64,000 bases of DNA from Mesostigma viride (taxonomy: Eukaryota; Streptophyta; Mesostigmatophyceae; Mesostigmatales; Mesostigmataceae): the NCBI GenBank assembly GCA_009746045.1, contig RPFO01000041.1, positions 6,369,568 to 6,433,567 of the forward strand, written 5' to 3'. Below, one piece after another: positions 43,446 to 53,059 of this stretch. Numbering within the stretch: position 1 is the first letter of the stretch; every line of letters starts with the position of its first letter. The translations under genes were made by a program, and so were the position numbers. Under the pieces are notes generated by a model that saw only the letters and a list, made by a program, of their open reading frames with translations, did not search any database and had not been told where the DNA came from.

Positions 43446-44873
43446 AAACATGCGTGGACGATAGGAATTATAGCACCGGCGGGCTTCAAAGTGCCGGACG
43501 GCAGGCGGTACCACCATTCCGTGGCAGCTTGGCCCAGTTTGCTACCGGCTGGCACACGTTTTCAGTGAATTTTGGGCTCCAGATTTAAATGCAACGTGCG
43601 GTTTGAGGCAGGGGAAAACATGCGTGGACGATAGGAATTATAGCACCGGCGGGCTTCAAAGTGCCGGACGGCAGGCGGTACCACCATTCCGTGGCAGCTT
43701 GGCCCAGTTTGCTACCGGCTGGCACACGTTTTCAGTGAATTTTGGGCTCCAGATTTAAATGCAACGTGCGGTTTGAGGCAGGGGAAAACATGCGTGGACG
43801 ATAGGAATTATAGCACCGGCGGGCTTCAAAGTGCCGGACGGCAGGCGGTACCACCATTCCGTGGCAGCTTGGCCCAGTTTGCTACCGGCTGGCACACGTT
43901 TTCAGTGAATTTTGGGCTCCAGATTTAAATGCAACGTGCGGTTTGAGGCAGGGGAAAACATGCGTGGACGATAGGAATTATAGCACCGGCGGGCTTCAAA
44001 GTGCCGGACGGCAGGCGGTACCACCATTCCGTGGCAGCTTGGCCCAGTTTGCTACCGGCTGGCACACGTTTTCAGTGAATTTTGGGCTCCAGATTTAAAT
44101 GCAACGTGCGGTTTGAGGCAGGGGAAAACATGCGTGGACGATAGGAATTATAGCACCGGCGGGCTTCAAAGTGCCGGACGGCAGGCGGTACCACCATTCC
44201 GTGGCAGCTTGGCCCAGTTTGCTACCGGCTGGCACACGTTTTCAGTGAATTTTGGGCTCCAGATTTAAATGCAACGTGCGGTTTGAGGCAGGGGAAAACA
44301 TGCGTGGACGATAGGAATTATAGCACCGGCGGGCTTCAAAGTGCCGGACGGCAGGCGGTACCACCATTCCGTGGCAGCTTGGCCCAGTTTGCTACCGGCT
44401 GGCACACGTTTTCAGTGAATTTTGGGCTCCAGATTTAAATGCAACGTGCGGTTTGAGGCAGGGGAAAACATGCGTGGACGATAGGAATTATAGCACCGGC
44501 GGGCTTCAAAGTGCCGGACGGCAGGCGGTACCACCATTCCGTGGCAGCTTGGCCCAGTTTGCTACCGGCTGGCACACGTTTTCAGTGAATTTTGGGCTCC
44601 AGATTTAAATGCAACGTGCGGTTTGAGGCAGGGGAAAACATGCGTGGACGATAGGAATTATAGCACCGGCGGGCTTCAAAGTGCCGGACGGCAGGCGGTA
44701 CCACCATTCCGTGGCAGCTTGGCCCAGTTTGCTACCGGCTGGCACACGTTTTCAGTGAATTTTGGGCTCCAGATTTAAATGCAACGTGCGGTTTGAGGCA
44801 GGGGAAAACATGCGTGGACGATAGGAATTATAGCACCGGCGGGCTTCAAAGTGCCGGACGGCAGGCGGTACCG
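43446..44873 (+). repeat. 170-bp tandem monomers, about 8.4 copies, leading into LINE-B
   Basis: The string tgcgtggacgataggaatta recurs at 43451, 43621, 43791, 43961, 44131, 44301, 44471, 44641 and 44811, exactly 170 bp apart, and the copies appear identical. The last copy stops after about 63 bp at ggcggtacc, where LINE-B 5' sequence begins. No spacer separates them. It could be a promoter-type monomer array of the LINE or an independent satellite into which the LINE inserted. Confidence 0.95.
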
Positions 44874-44980
44874 CGACCGCAGCGCGTTGGGGGGCTGCCG
44901 CCCCCCAAACCCCCCGCGTGGGGGGCTCCGCCCCCCACACCCCCCGCCCCCCCCCTCGGTGGCTGCCACGCCTGCCCTGA

Positions 44981-45769
44981 TTGTTCATGGACGACCCACG
45001 ACCCCCTTCGCCCAACGGCTCCCCCGCTCCCCGGTTGGCGCCTCGGCGGTCCTCTCGGCTTGCGGCCCTTCTTGCGGAGGTGGGCGACCCGGCTGCGGGG
45101 GGCTCGGGCGCCCCGGTCTCCCCCTCCTTGGTCTGCGAGGTCTGCCGGAGCGGGCACCGCGGGCACCACATGTTAGTTTGTGATGCTTGCAATTCCGGGT
45201 GGCACTTGCAGTGTCTTACTCCCCGGCTCTACCGGGTCCCGCCGGGCTCCTGGACGTGCCCGCGCTGTCCCCCCCGGCGGGCCCCCGGGCTGCCCTCCCC
45301 GCTGGGTGCTCCGGCCCCCTGCCCCGTGTGCCCCCCTGCCGAGGCCCTCGGGGCGGGCCGTGGCCTGCCCGATGGGGCCGCCGTTGCTCGGGCCCTGGCG
45401 CCCTCGGCCCCGGGGCCCCACCCGTCGCCTGGCCCCGCCGACGGGGGCGCGGCGCTGTCGCCTGGGCTGAGCCCGGCCGACCCCCGGCGGGCCTGGCGAC
45501 CCCGGCGCCCGCCCCCGGCCCCTCGCTCCCCGACGCTCTGGCCTCCCTTCCCCCGGCCGCGGTTGGCCACCCAGCCGCCACCCCCGTCCTTGCCGCGTGG
45601 GACGGCGGCCCCCGGGCCCACGCGTTCACCTCGTGGCCGCCCTCGCACATTGTCGGCGTGGTGGGCCGCGCCACCTTTTCTTGGGCGTACTGCCCTTTGT
45701 TGCTGGACGCGGTCGGGCTCCAGGCCGCCTTCCCCTCGCTCCCTAGGCCCCCGGCCTTCCTGGCCCTAG
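44981..45769 (+). CDS. LINE-B ORF, N-terminal part with PHD finger
   Basis: From residue about 48 it reads VCEVCRSGHRGHHMLVCDAC, then NSGWHLQCL, then SWTCPRCPP. This is the C4-H-C3 pattern of a PHD finger (CxxC, CxxC, HxxC, CxxC) with the conserved Trp before the last pair. PHD fingers usually bind histone H3 tails, so a chromatin-targeting role is an inference. After about residue 100 the frame becomes Pro/Arg-rich; the better coding signal moves to another frame (for example HIVGVVGRATFSWAYCPLLL at 45648-45707), so the last part of this frame is doubtful. Confidence 0.75.
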   Translation: MFMDDPRPPSPNGSPAPRLAPRRSSRLAALLAEVGDPAAGGSGAPVSPSLVCEVCRSGHRGHHMLVCDACNSGWHLQCLTPRLYRVPPGSWTCPRCPPRRAPGLPSPLGAPAPCPVCPPAEALGAGRGLPDGAAVARALAPSAPGPHPSPGPADGGAALSPGLSPADPRRAWRPRRPPPAPRSPTLWPPFPRPRLATQPPPPSLPRGTAAPGPTRSPRGRPRTLSAWWAAPPFLGRTALCCWTRSGSRPPSPRSLGPRPSWP

Positions 45770-45809
45770 TTGCGCAGGTGCGGGCGACATTTCTTTCCGC
45801 CGCCCCCCG

Positions 45810-46442
45810 GTGACGGCCTCGACTCTTTGGGGGTATGTCTTGGAAGGATATCACGCCGGCTGCCGGCTGCCGTGGCATCTCCCGGCCGCCCGGCAGGAAG
45901 AGCTGCTTTCCCTGGACGAGCGGGTGGGTCAGGCGGTGGTCGAGTTCGTCACGGCGGTGGCTCGAGACGCACAGGTCTCGGTGCGGGCGGCCTACCTCGC
46001 GGGCGGCGCCGACCTGGGCCTCATGTCCCCGCGGCAGCTTCGCCTCTTCTTGGACGCCCAGGCCCCGCCTCCCGGCCCGGTTGCCAGTGGGGGCTTTCTC
46101 ATCACCTCCCTCAGCCTGGCGCAGGCCGCCATGCTGCGTGTGGAGTTCGGGGCCCCCATCGCGGTTCAGGGCGGCCAGGCCATCTTGGTGGACTCGGCCG
46201 GGCGCGCCCAGCCCCTAACCGCGGGGACGCCTGTTTCTGCCTTCCTCCACGACATCCTGGAGTTGGCAGGCATCCCGCACGAATGGCACCCCGCGGCTGA
46301 CCAACCGGTCGGCATCCTCTCGCGCGCCCAGATTGCCGCCTCCCGGGTTGCTGGGAGGCCGGCTGGGACCCGCCCCCCCTCATGTCCGGTCCCTTCTGGA
46401 GGGGGACGACCCCGAGTCGGGCTCCTGTGCCATCTGCCTTGA
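45810..46442 (+). CDS. LINE-B ORF, middle part without known domain
   Basis: The frame contains LWGYVLEGYHAGCRLPWHLP, VGQAVVEFVTAVARDAQVSV and a helical segment ending about residue 185 (PVGILSRAQIAAS). It has no recognised family and links the PHD part to the RING part. It is shifted by one frame from the stretch before and by another from the stretch after (46333 on). Confidence 0.5.
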   Translation: MTASTLWGYVLEGYHAGCRLPWHLPAARQEELLSLDERVGQAVVEFVTAVARDAQVSVRAAYLAGGADLGLMSPRQLRLFLDAQAPPPGPVASGGFLITSLSLAQAAMLRVEFGAPIAVQGGQAILVDSAGRAQPLTAGTPVSAFLHDILELAGIPHEWHPAADQPVGILSRAQIAASRVAGRPAGTRPPSCPVPSGGGRPRVGLLCHLP

Positions 46443-47259
46443 GCCCTTCCGGCCGGGGGATGGCTTGTGTCGCCTGCCCGCGTGCGGCCACACATTCCAT
46501 CAAGCGTGCATCGCGCGCAGCTTGCTCCACTCCGTGCCGCGCTGCCCGTTGTGCCGGGCTGTTGTGCCGCCCCCTGGGACTGCGCTTCCTCTCGGCCCGC
46601 CCCCGGTCTCGCTGGGTCCCCTGCCGGGTCCCCACCGGGCCCCGGGGCCAGCTGCCTCCCCGACCCCTCGGCCTCCGCCCCCGGCCTCGTTGCCGGGGCC
46701 TGGGGTGGTCGCGGGCGCGCTGGCGAGTCCCCCTGGGAGGGGCGCCGGCGTTCTCGATCCCCCTCCGCTGGGGGTCTCCCCGGTGGGCACTGCCTCCTCC
46801 GTGGCCCCGGCGGGCCTGCCGGGCGCTGGTCGGGTCGTGGTGCGCGCGCCTGCCGGCCCGGCTGGGGAGACGCCGCAGGCCCCACGTCCTGCCTTTGCTG
46901 GCGCCGCTCCCCGCCACTCAGCGCCCGCCGACGGCCTTCACCGGTGTGCCGTGCTGCTTCCCACGGGGTCCCCGTGTGCGGGTGTGTTCCACAACCGTAA
47001 CCTCCTCTGCCAGCACCTTCGCGCTGTGCACCCCGATCTCGGCGCGGCGGATCTGCAGGCCATGAGCTGTTACCGGTGCCCGGAAGCTCACTGCCAGCGG
47101 GTGTACTCCATTCACGGGCGCGCTCAGCACGCGCGCGCCTGTGTTGCTCAACGGCCCCTCAACCGGCCAGCAGTCCCGGCCCCCTCCCCCCTCCCGCCTC
47201 GGCTCCCCCGGCTCCCAGCCCCCGCCGCCCGACTACTCGGCCAGTTGGCGTTGGCTTGA
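46333..47259 (+). CDS. LINE-B ORF part with RING-H2 finger and C2H2-like fingers
   Basis: Residues about 33-75 read SCAICLEPFRPGDGLCRLPA then CGHTFHQACIARSLLHS then PRCPLCRAVVPP: CxxC, C-x-H, H-x2-C, CxxC, a RING-H2 finger with the conserved Ile-Cys-Leu and Pro. RING-H2 domains usually recruit E2 ubiquitin-conjugating enzymes. Further on are C2H2-like fingers (HRCAVLLP..C..VFHNRNLLCQHLRAVH and YRCPEAHCQRVYSIHGRAQH), as in the N-terminal DNA-binding fingers of R2-like LINEs. A long Pro-rich linker lies between. RING plus PHD in one LINE ORF is unusual. Confidence 0.75.
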   Translation: MPPPGLLGGRLGPAPPHVRSLLEGDDPESGSCAICLEPFRPGDGLCRLPACGHTFHQACIARSLLHSVPRCPLCRAVVPPPGTALPLGPPPVSLGPLPGPHRAPGPAASPTPRPPPPASLPGPGVVAGALASPPGRGAGVLDPPPLGVSPVGTASSVAPAGLPGAGRVVVRAPAGPAGETPQAPRPAFAGAAPRHSAPADGLHRCAVLLPTGSPCAGVFHNRNLLCQHLRAVHPDLGAADLQAMSCYRCPEAHCQRVYSIHGRAQHARACVAQRPLNRPAVPAPSPLPPRLPRLPAPAARLLGQLALA

Positions 47260-48000
47260 CACGGTCCCCTGGGATGCATGCGCCATCAACCCGACGTCTA
47301 CCCTGACCGACCTCCCCCACCGCGCGCGTAGCCTTTTCGCGCAATGTGCAATCGTTTCTCTCCGGCGCATGCACGCCGCTCCGGACGACCCGCTGGGCTT
47401 TAAACTGCACATGGTGACCCCCCGCCTGCTCCTCACCCCTCTCGGGCGTGGTGTGCGCGGCCTCCAGGGTGCGGTTATTGCCCGTTGCCGACGCTTTCTG
47501 CAGGGGGACTGGGAGGGGCTGTTTGGCGTGCCGCCCCCGCGCACGGCCCGGCTGTCGGGGGAGGTCAACTTCGAGCGGGTGGCCGCCGACGTCATCCGCC
47601 TCGTCCGCGAGGGGCAGCTCAGCCGGGCCATGACCCGCTTGGAAATGGCCAAGCTCGCCCCCGCCAATGCGGCTACCCTGGCGGCCTTGGAGGCTCTTCA
47701 CCCTGCGGAGCCCGGATTCCAGCTGCCCGTGCCGGACCCCCTGCCGGCCCCCCTCCGGCTGGACCGCGACTGCTTCCTGGAGGTGATGCGTGAGGTCCCG
47801 CGGGCTTCCTCTACCGGGCCGTCGGGCTGGCGCTACGAGCACTTGGAGGTCCTGGTGGGGCATGGGGGCGAGGACATTCTCTTTGACACCCTCATTGACC
47901 TGGCGGCTGGTCGCGTTCCTCCCGCTGCGCGCGAGTGGTTAGCGGGCGCTCGCCTCCTCGCTCTGCTCAAGGGTGTCTTGCCCCCCCCGAGGGCAAGGTG
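47141..48000 (+). CDS. LINE-B ORF, linker to start of RT
   Basis: It includes RWLDTVPWDACAINPTSTLT and the RT-leading block DCFLEVMREVPRASSTGPSG then WRYEHLEVLV, like the RT0/1 region of R2-type LINEs (...AP G DG...). The frame is lost in a C-run near 47985, where the next frame takes over. Confidence 0.7.
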
Positions 48001-50145
48001 CGCCCGATCGCCTGCGGTGAGGTGCTCCGCAAGCTCGTGGGCAAAGTGATCTGCCGCCAAAAGGCGCCCGAGCTCCGTGCCTTTTTCTGCCCGCCCCTCG
48101 CAGCGGGTGAGACCTCGGTGGCGGCCCAGCTGGGGGTGACGACTCCAGGCGGGGCGGATATCCTCATCCATTCGGTGCAGGCCTACCTCGAGGCCCACCC
48201 CACCCACGCTGTCGTCAAGGTCGACTGCCACAACGCGTTCAACAGTCTGTCCCGCGCCAGCATGTTTGCGGCCGTCATGGAGTCCTTCGAGGACTTGTAC
48301 GCTTGGACAGCCGTGTGCTACGGCCAGCCCGGCCAACTGGTTCACATCATGGAGGACGGCACTCGCGGCGGCCTGCTGTCGCGGTCGGGCACCCAGCAAG
48401 GGGACCCCCTGGGACCCCTGTACTTTGCCGCCCCCCTCCAGGGTTGCCTCCAAGCGGTCCATGCTGCCCACCCGGCGGTCGCTATTCAGGCCTACTTGGA
48501 TGATATCTACCTTCTGGGCCCTGTGCCGGACACCACCGCGGCTCTGCTGGCACTGCAGACCGCGGTGGCCGACATCAACCTCCAGTTGACCCTTGCCAAG
48601 TGCGCGGTGTACTCGCCCCAAGGTGATTGCTCCGGCTTTCCGCCCCAGCTCTTGGGCCGGGACGAGCGCCTCCATGGGTTGGATGTCCTCGGCGTTCCGG
48701 TTGGCGACCCCGCGTTTGTCATCGATGCTCTGCGGGCCGCCCTCGAGGCACGCACTGAGGTACTGCCCTTGATTGCGCGCCTTCATGATTCGCAGACCAA
48801 GGGTCTGCTTCTGTGGTTTTGCGCTCACCCTCGCGTCGTTCACTGGCTCCGGGGCGCTCTTCCGTCTCAGGTCCGGCTGGCCGCCGAGGGCCACGACGAA
48901 CGCATCCAGTCGGCCTTGGCGCAGCTGGTCCCGGGCCCCGACCTCCCGCCACATGCTATTCGCATTGCCTCCCTGCCTGCACGGATGGGTGGCTGCGGTC
49001 TGACTCGTGCCGCCCGGCTGGCCCCAGCAGCCTTTTTGGGCTCCGTCGCTCAGTCGTGGGCGGAAAGCTGCCGGCTCCTGCCCCTTTTGGCAACGGCAGC
49101 GCCTGACCTCCTGGACCCCAGCAGCCCTTTGCCCTTCGTCACCGCCATCCAGGAGGCCTATGCTGAGATCCAGCAGGCCTGTTCTCCCGTCCGTGCCGCT
49201 CAGGCGGTACAGCGCCACCTCCCTCGCGGCACTCCCTCGGTCGCCTCCGTTCAATCTCCCGCCGCATTCCCTGCTCGCGTCATCGATAAACACCAGAAAA
49301 CCTACGCGGGTATTCTGCACACGGCTGATTGGATTGCTCTTTTCGCGGACCTCAACGCCCAGGGACGTGCGTGGCTGTTCTCGCTTTCCTTGCGGAGTGT
49401 GGGCTCGGCGTACCTTCGTGCTCTTCCCATGGCCCCCCCATTCGCCTTGGCTCCCAGCCACTACTCGGTGGCGCTCCGGCACCAGCTATTTGCCCCGCAG
49501 CCTCTTGTTCCGGCCGGGCGGCCTTGTGGTAGCTGTGGGCAGCCGCTGGATCCCACGGGGACTCACTACCTTGCCTGCATGGGGGGCCAACAGAATCAGA
49601 ATTGGTATTTGTATTTGCACACTGTCCTCCTGACGGTGGTGCTCGCCATGATTCGGTCGGTTTTCCCCCACGCGAACATCCGGTCCGAGGATGCGGATGG
49701 CGCTGCCTTCTATTCCCCCAACCACCGGCCTGACATCGTGGTGCTGGACTTTGAGGGGGGTGGCCGGCATCTGCTTATTGACGTTTCGGTGGCGCGGCCC
49801 TTGGCTCTTAGCCACGTGGCTGGGGCCTCCCTCACGGCAGGTTACACGGCGGACCGGGCGGAGCGGGCCAAGCTCCTGGCCTACGGCGACGTCGGGCACC
49901 ATCGTGTGGTGCCCTTTGTCCTGGAGGAGTTTGGGGCCATGGGGCCCCTGACCTCCGCCTTCTTCAAGGAGTGTTGCCGGCTCCGGGAGGACCGGCTGGA
50001 CCTGGAGGGCCAGCGGGCCCCATGGTCGGCGCGGACCTGGACGTCATATTGGCGTCAGCGCTTGTCGGTGGCGCTGACTCGGGCCATGGCGGACATCATG
50101 CTCCGCCGTACGCGGGCTGATTTTGCGGTGCAGCAGGGCTATTAG
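47935..50145 (+). CDS. LINE-B ORF: reverse transcriptase and restriction-like endonuclease
   Basis: True coding in this frame begins near 47985 (EGKVRPIACGEVLRKL). RT blocks follow: VVKVDCHNAFNSLSR (motif A, Asp), RSGTQQGDPLGPLYFA (motif B), IQAYLDDIYLLG (motif C, at about residue 187). Further on, HGLDVLGVPVG matches the thumb-side block. At about residue 530 there is CGSCGQPLDPTGTHYLAC, a CxxC..H..C knuckle, followed by HRPDIVVLDF and HLLIDVSVARP, the PD...D/ID core of a restriction-like endonuclease. The enzyme nicks target DNA and primes reverse transcription there. This part is 736 residues, intact in one frame. Confidence 0.88.
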   Translation: MVSGRSPPRSAQGCLAPPEGKVRPIACGEVLRKLVGKVICRQKAPELRAFFCPPLAAGETSVAAQLGVTTPGGADILIHSVQAYLEAHPTHAVVKVDCHNAFNSLSRASMFAAVMESFEDLYAWTAVCYGQPGQLVHIMEDGTRGGLLSRSGTQQGDPLGPLYFAAPLQGCLQAVHAAHPAVAIQAYLDDIYLLGPVPDTTAALLALQTAVADINLQLTLAKCAVYSPQGDCSGFPPQLLGRDERLHGLDVLGVPVGDPAFVIDALRAALEARTEVLPLIARLHDSQTKGLLLWFCAHPRVVHWLRGALPSQVRLAAEGHDERIQSALAQLVPGPDLPPHAIRIASLPARMGGCGLTRAARLAPAAFLGSVAQSWAESCRLLPLLATAAPDLLDPSSPLPFVTAIQEAYAEIQQACSPVRAAQAVQRHLPRGTPSVASVQSPAAFPARVIDKHQKTYAGILHTADWIALFADLNAQGRAWLFSLSLRSVGSAYLRALPMAPPFALAPSHYSVALRHQLFAPQPLVPAGRPCGSCGQPLDPTGTHYLACMGGQQNQNWYLYLHTVLLTVVLAMIRSVFPHANIRSEDADGAAFYSPNHRPDIVVLDFEGGGRHLLIDVSVARPLALSHVAGASLTAGYTADRAERAKLLAYGDVGHHRVVPFVLEEFGAMGPLTSAFFKECCRLREDRLDLEGQRAPWSARTWTSYWRQRLSVALTRAMADIMLRRTRADFAVQQGY

Positions 50146-50465
50146 GTTCCTCCCGTTAGGCGTTTCCATTGGTCTTATCGTAGTATAGAGCTTTGACATG
50201 GCTCTGTATATAGGTTTATAGCTGGGCGTTTGCTTTGGTTTGAGTGATTTCACTCTGCTGTAAGTAATTATATTTTTAATATATGTTGAAAGCAGGGGAA
50301 AGCGGGGAAAGGCCTTGGTTACATGGCTAGCGGTTTATTAAATTATTCTGCGCAGCATGCAGCGCCTAACACAGGTGGGCTTCCAGTTTGCTAGCTGCTT
50401 CCATTGACGGCTGAGAACCCTGAACTGAAGACGCAGAACAGCTGAGTTACAGACTTCGTGAGGGG

Positions 50466-50809
50466 ATGGCAGAAGACACGTCCGGGCATCCAGCATTCCC
50501 CCAGAGGATGCTGGATGCTGGCTTAGTTGACTATAGGCACTTTAAAGCCCTCGTCATCGTCACAATGAAAGACGCCGAGGGCAACGCTCCCAAGGCAACC
50601 GACTGTAGAATTGCATCACCGGCGGGTTCCTTCTCGAGGTTGTTCCAGAGGAGAAATTGCGGGAATGCAGCTGGAACGACTATCAAAAACTGTTTAAGAA
50701 AGAATACGCTACCATCGATGCTTGGAAGCAGCTGCGACAGCTGGCCACCTGCATTGTGTTCAAGTTTTCAATAAAGTCTTTGCATGGTTGTGTGATTGAT
50801 GAGCCGTGA
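50466..50809 (+). CDS. Hypothetical frame shared by both copies of the dispersed repeat (copy 2)
   Basis: The first part is MAEDTSGHPAFPQRMLDAGL..VTMKDAEGN. A second frame (50609-50809), opening just after an acceptor-like gactgtag, reads NCITGGFLLEVVPEEKLREC, then SWNDYQKLFKKEYATIDAWK and onward, and stays open longer than in copy 1. The preserved amino-acid-level sense in both copies hints at a real ancestral exon pair. No domain is recognised. Confidence 0.35.
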
Positions 50810-51164
50810 TTTGCCATGAACTAGTCTAACTTATTATGGCACATCAAGCGACCACATATAGGGCCACCTGAATTGTGTTCAAGTTTTCAATAAAGTCACT
50901 GCATGGTTGTGTACGTGATTGATGAGCCGTGATTTGCCGTGAACTAGTCTAACTTATTATGGCACATCAAGCGACCACATTGGGCCACCCTGAATTGTGC
51001 CAAGGTGTGTGGGTGTGTCAAAAGTGTTCGATTGTTGTGTTACTTGCCATATCAAGCAACAACATGGAATCATAGATCCATCAAGACATATGAAGTGAGA
51101 TCGACAGCTATTCTATTGCAGTTGTGAAACAACTAATTTAGTTAGACATTAGTTACTTCCATGG

Positions 51165-51431
51165 TCGTGTGCGTGTGCGTGTGCGTGTGCGTGTGCGTGT
51201 GCGTGTGCGTGTGCGTGTGCGTGTGCGTGTGCGTGTGCGTGTGCGTGTGCGTGTGCGTGTGCGTGTGCGTGTGCGTGTGCGTGTGCGTGTGCGTGTGCGT
51301 GTGCGTGTGCGTGTGCGTGTGCGTGTGCGTGTGCGTGTGCGTGTGCGTGTGCGTGTGCGTGTGCGTGTGCGTGTGCGTGTGCGTGTGCGTGTGCGTGTGC
51401 GTGTGCGTGTGCGTGTGCGTGTGCGTGTGCG
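51165..51431 (+). repeat. GTGTGC hexamer microsatellite, expanded copy
   Basis: About 44 perfect gtgtgc units. The frames here (RVRVRV, VCVCVC, HTHTHT, HAHAHA) are by-products. Confidence 0.98.
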
Positions 51432-53059
51432 CAGGATTGAGTGTGGGCAAGGGCAAGTGCAATGGCAAAATATCTAGAACCTTGATGTCTAATCACTGCA
51501 AGAAAATGTCCTCAAATGAGGACATTTTAAAGATGGATACCATTTCTAATAACTCACACATGTCAACACATCCATGGGTACGGTATGGAACCATTAACTT
51601 TTATGATATGCTCAAGAGTTGAAATGCTTTACATCCATGAGATATGCTCATTTTATAATTGTTTACGATTTATGAATGCGGGGGAGTCGTTACACGAGTG
51701 ACCAAAAAGCACTCTGACAAGTCATGTTCAATGTGCCAAGAAAGAAGGCATGGCCAGGTCATGGCTGGTCCTGAAAATGCACCGAGGGTGCCCACAACAT
51801 GTCTACGTTACACCCTCGCTATCCTAGACCCTGCAGCCTGCCAGGGGGGGGGGCACAAAATGTAACTGGCAGCCAGGGACGATGGTGCAGGCCAAATAGC
51901 ATGTGTAAAGCTAGCTCAGTCCAAAGAGTGAAACAAGAAGCAAATATTTGCGTAGGCCAAGGTTAGGTCCAAGATTGTCGTTAGAGGCTTGGCTGCCACC
52001 ACGGTGCTAAACCATGATGCTGAAGCCTCGCATTATATATGAAACATATACTGAAAAGAGGCACATATTGTAACACAGTAACAATGTAAACATGACAAGC
52101 TCAAGTTTCCAAGCCAGTCTTCATCACTTGGACAAGAGTTCAAGCGTTAGAAACATATGAAAATCAGAATATGGGCAACATCCCAGCAATCCTTGAAAAG
52201 CTTCAGGCAGTATATGTGTTAAATCAAACTACCACATTGCAATTAAACACAGCGACTTCTACTTGCTGCTGTTTTGACATCGCAAGACCGTTTACCTTTT
52301 CAGTGACGCAACGGGAAAAGAAAGCACTGTCCAGCAAACTTCCGTAATTCCGCTTTGTCGCCGTTTACCGAAACAGCGATAACATTTTTGTCGCGAGGGT
52401 TTTCTAGCTCCAACTCGGACCAGCCAGCAGCAACCTCTATTGGCACCCGTGATCATTACTATCATAATACGCCGTCTAGGTCATCTAGTCGCTCTACACG
52501 TAAGCCACGAACACGCGGACAAGATAACGGCAGGCTCGAGCTACCATGGTCCGGATTCTCCCGATTTCTGACCTGCGCTGGTTGTCTCCTTGATAATACG
52601 CCAACCCCTTCAGGGTGACATCCGTTGTCACGACTCGGCGGCTTATGGTCGTCATAGGGAATGAACGCCGGTTCATATGGAACAGTGAACAAGCTGCTTG
52701 TCGAGCTCTATGCGGAGCACGTAACCTTGTGCAACGATCGTTGCTCAATCCATACGATGCAAGTACCGACTGGATACATACGAAGCAACGACCGACAACA
52801 ACACAAGCAGCTGGAATTACGGCATGGCTTGGAGGCAACCGCTGGCCCTTCCCTTGCAGCTACGCCGCCACAGTTGTGCAATATTCTGGTCATTTCAAAC
52901 CAAATTGCGCAAAATGCTGGGGGGGGGGGGGGGGGTCCAGCCGGGGTGGCCCTTAGTTAGAGGGTGTGGCCCTTAGCCGGGTGGATTACCTTACGTTTAT
53001 TCCAAATATAACCAATAGTTAATCCCTGCTAAGCCTAGGGTATCAAGATGTCAGCGCCA

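Larger units (their letters stand above)
44874..50288 (+). mobile_element. LINE-B: non-LTR retrotransposon with PHD, RING and restriction-like endonuclease
   Basis: A very GC-rich element whose coding runs from 44981 to a stop at 50145. It carries zinc fingers, then RT, then a C-terminal CCHC knuckle and PD..D endonuclease, the layout of R2/NeSL/HERO-type LINEs rather than APE-type. The 3' untranslated part ends near atatatgttgaaag, where the 50289-53058 repeat begins. Coding passes through at least five frame changes, so the copy is decayed or the GC-rich assembly has indels. Confidence 0.85.
50289..53058 (+). repeat. Long dispersed repeat, copy 2
   Basis: It matches parts of 16808-21920 in the same orientation, lacking about 2.4 kb of the middle. 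It directly follows the LINE-B 3' end. Its right part ends with the same inverted-repeat core (tggcccttagccgggtggat) and the same ~60-bp extension. Confidence 0.8.

Noticed and set aside
43446-44873. CRISPR-like array
   Set aside because: The units are contiguous 170-bp monomers without spacers, in a eukaryotic context.
47833-49482. 549-codon minus-strand frame opposite LINE-B RT
   Set aside because: Shadow of the GC-rich RT ORF; no motifs, while the plus strand carries clear RT and endonuclease blocks.
51149-51496. HTHTHT, HAHAHA, VCVCVC and RVRVRV frames
   Set aside because: Products of the GTGTGC microsatellite.
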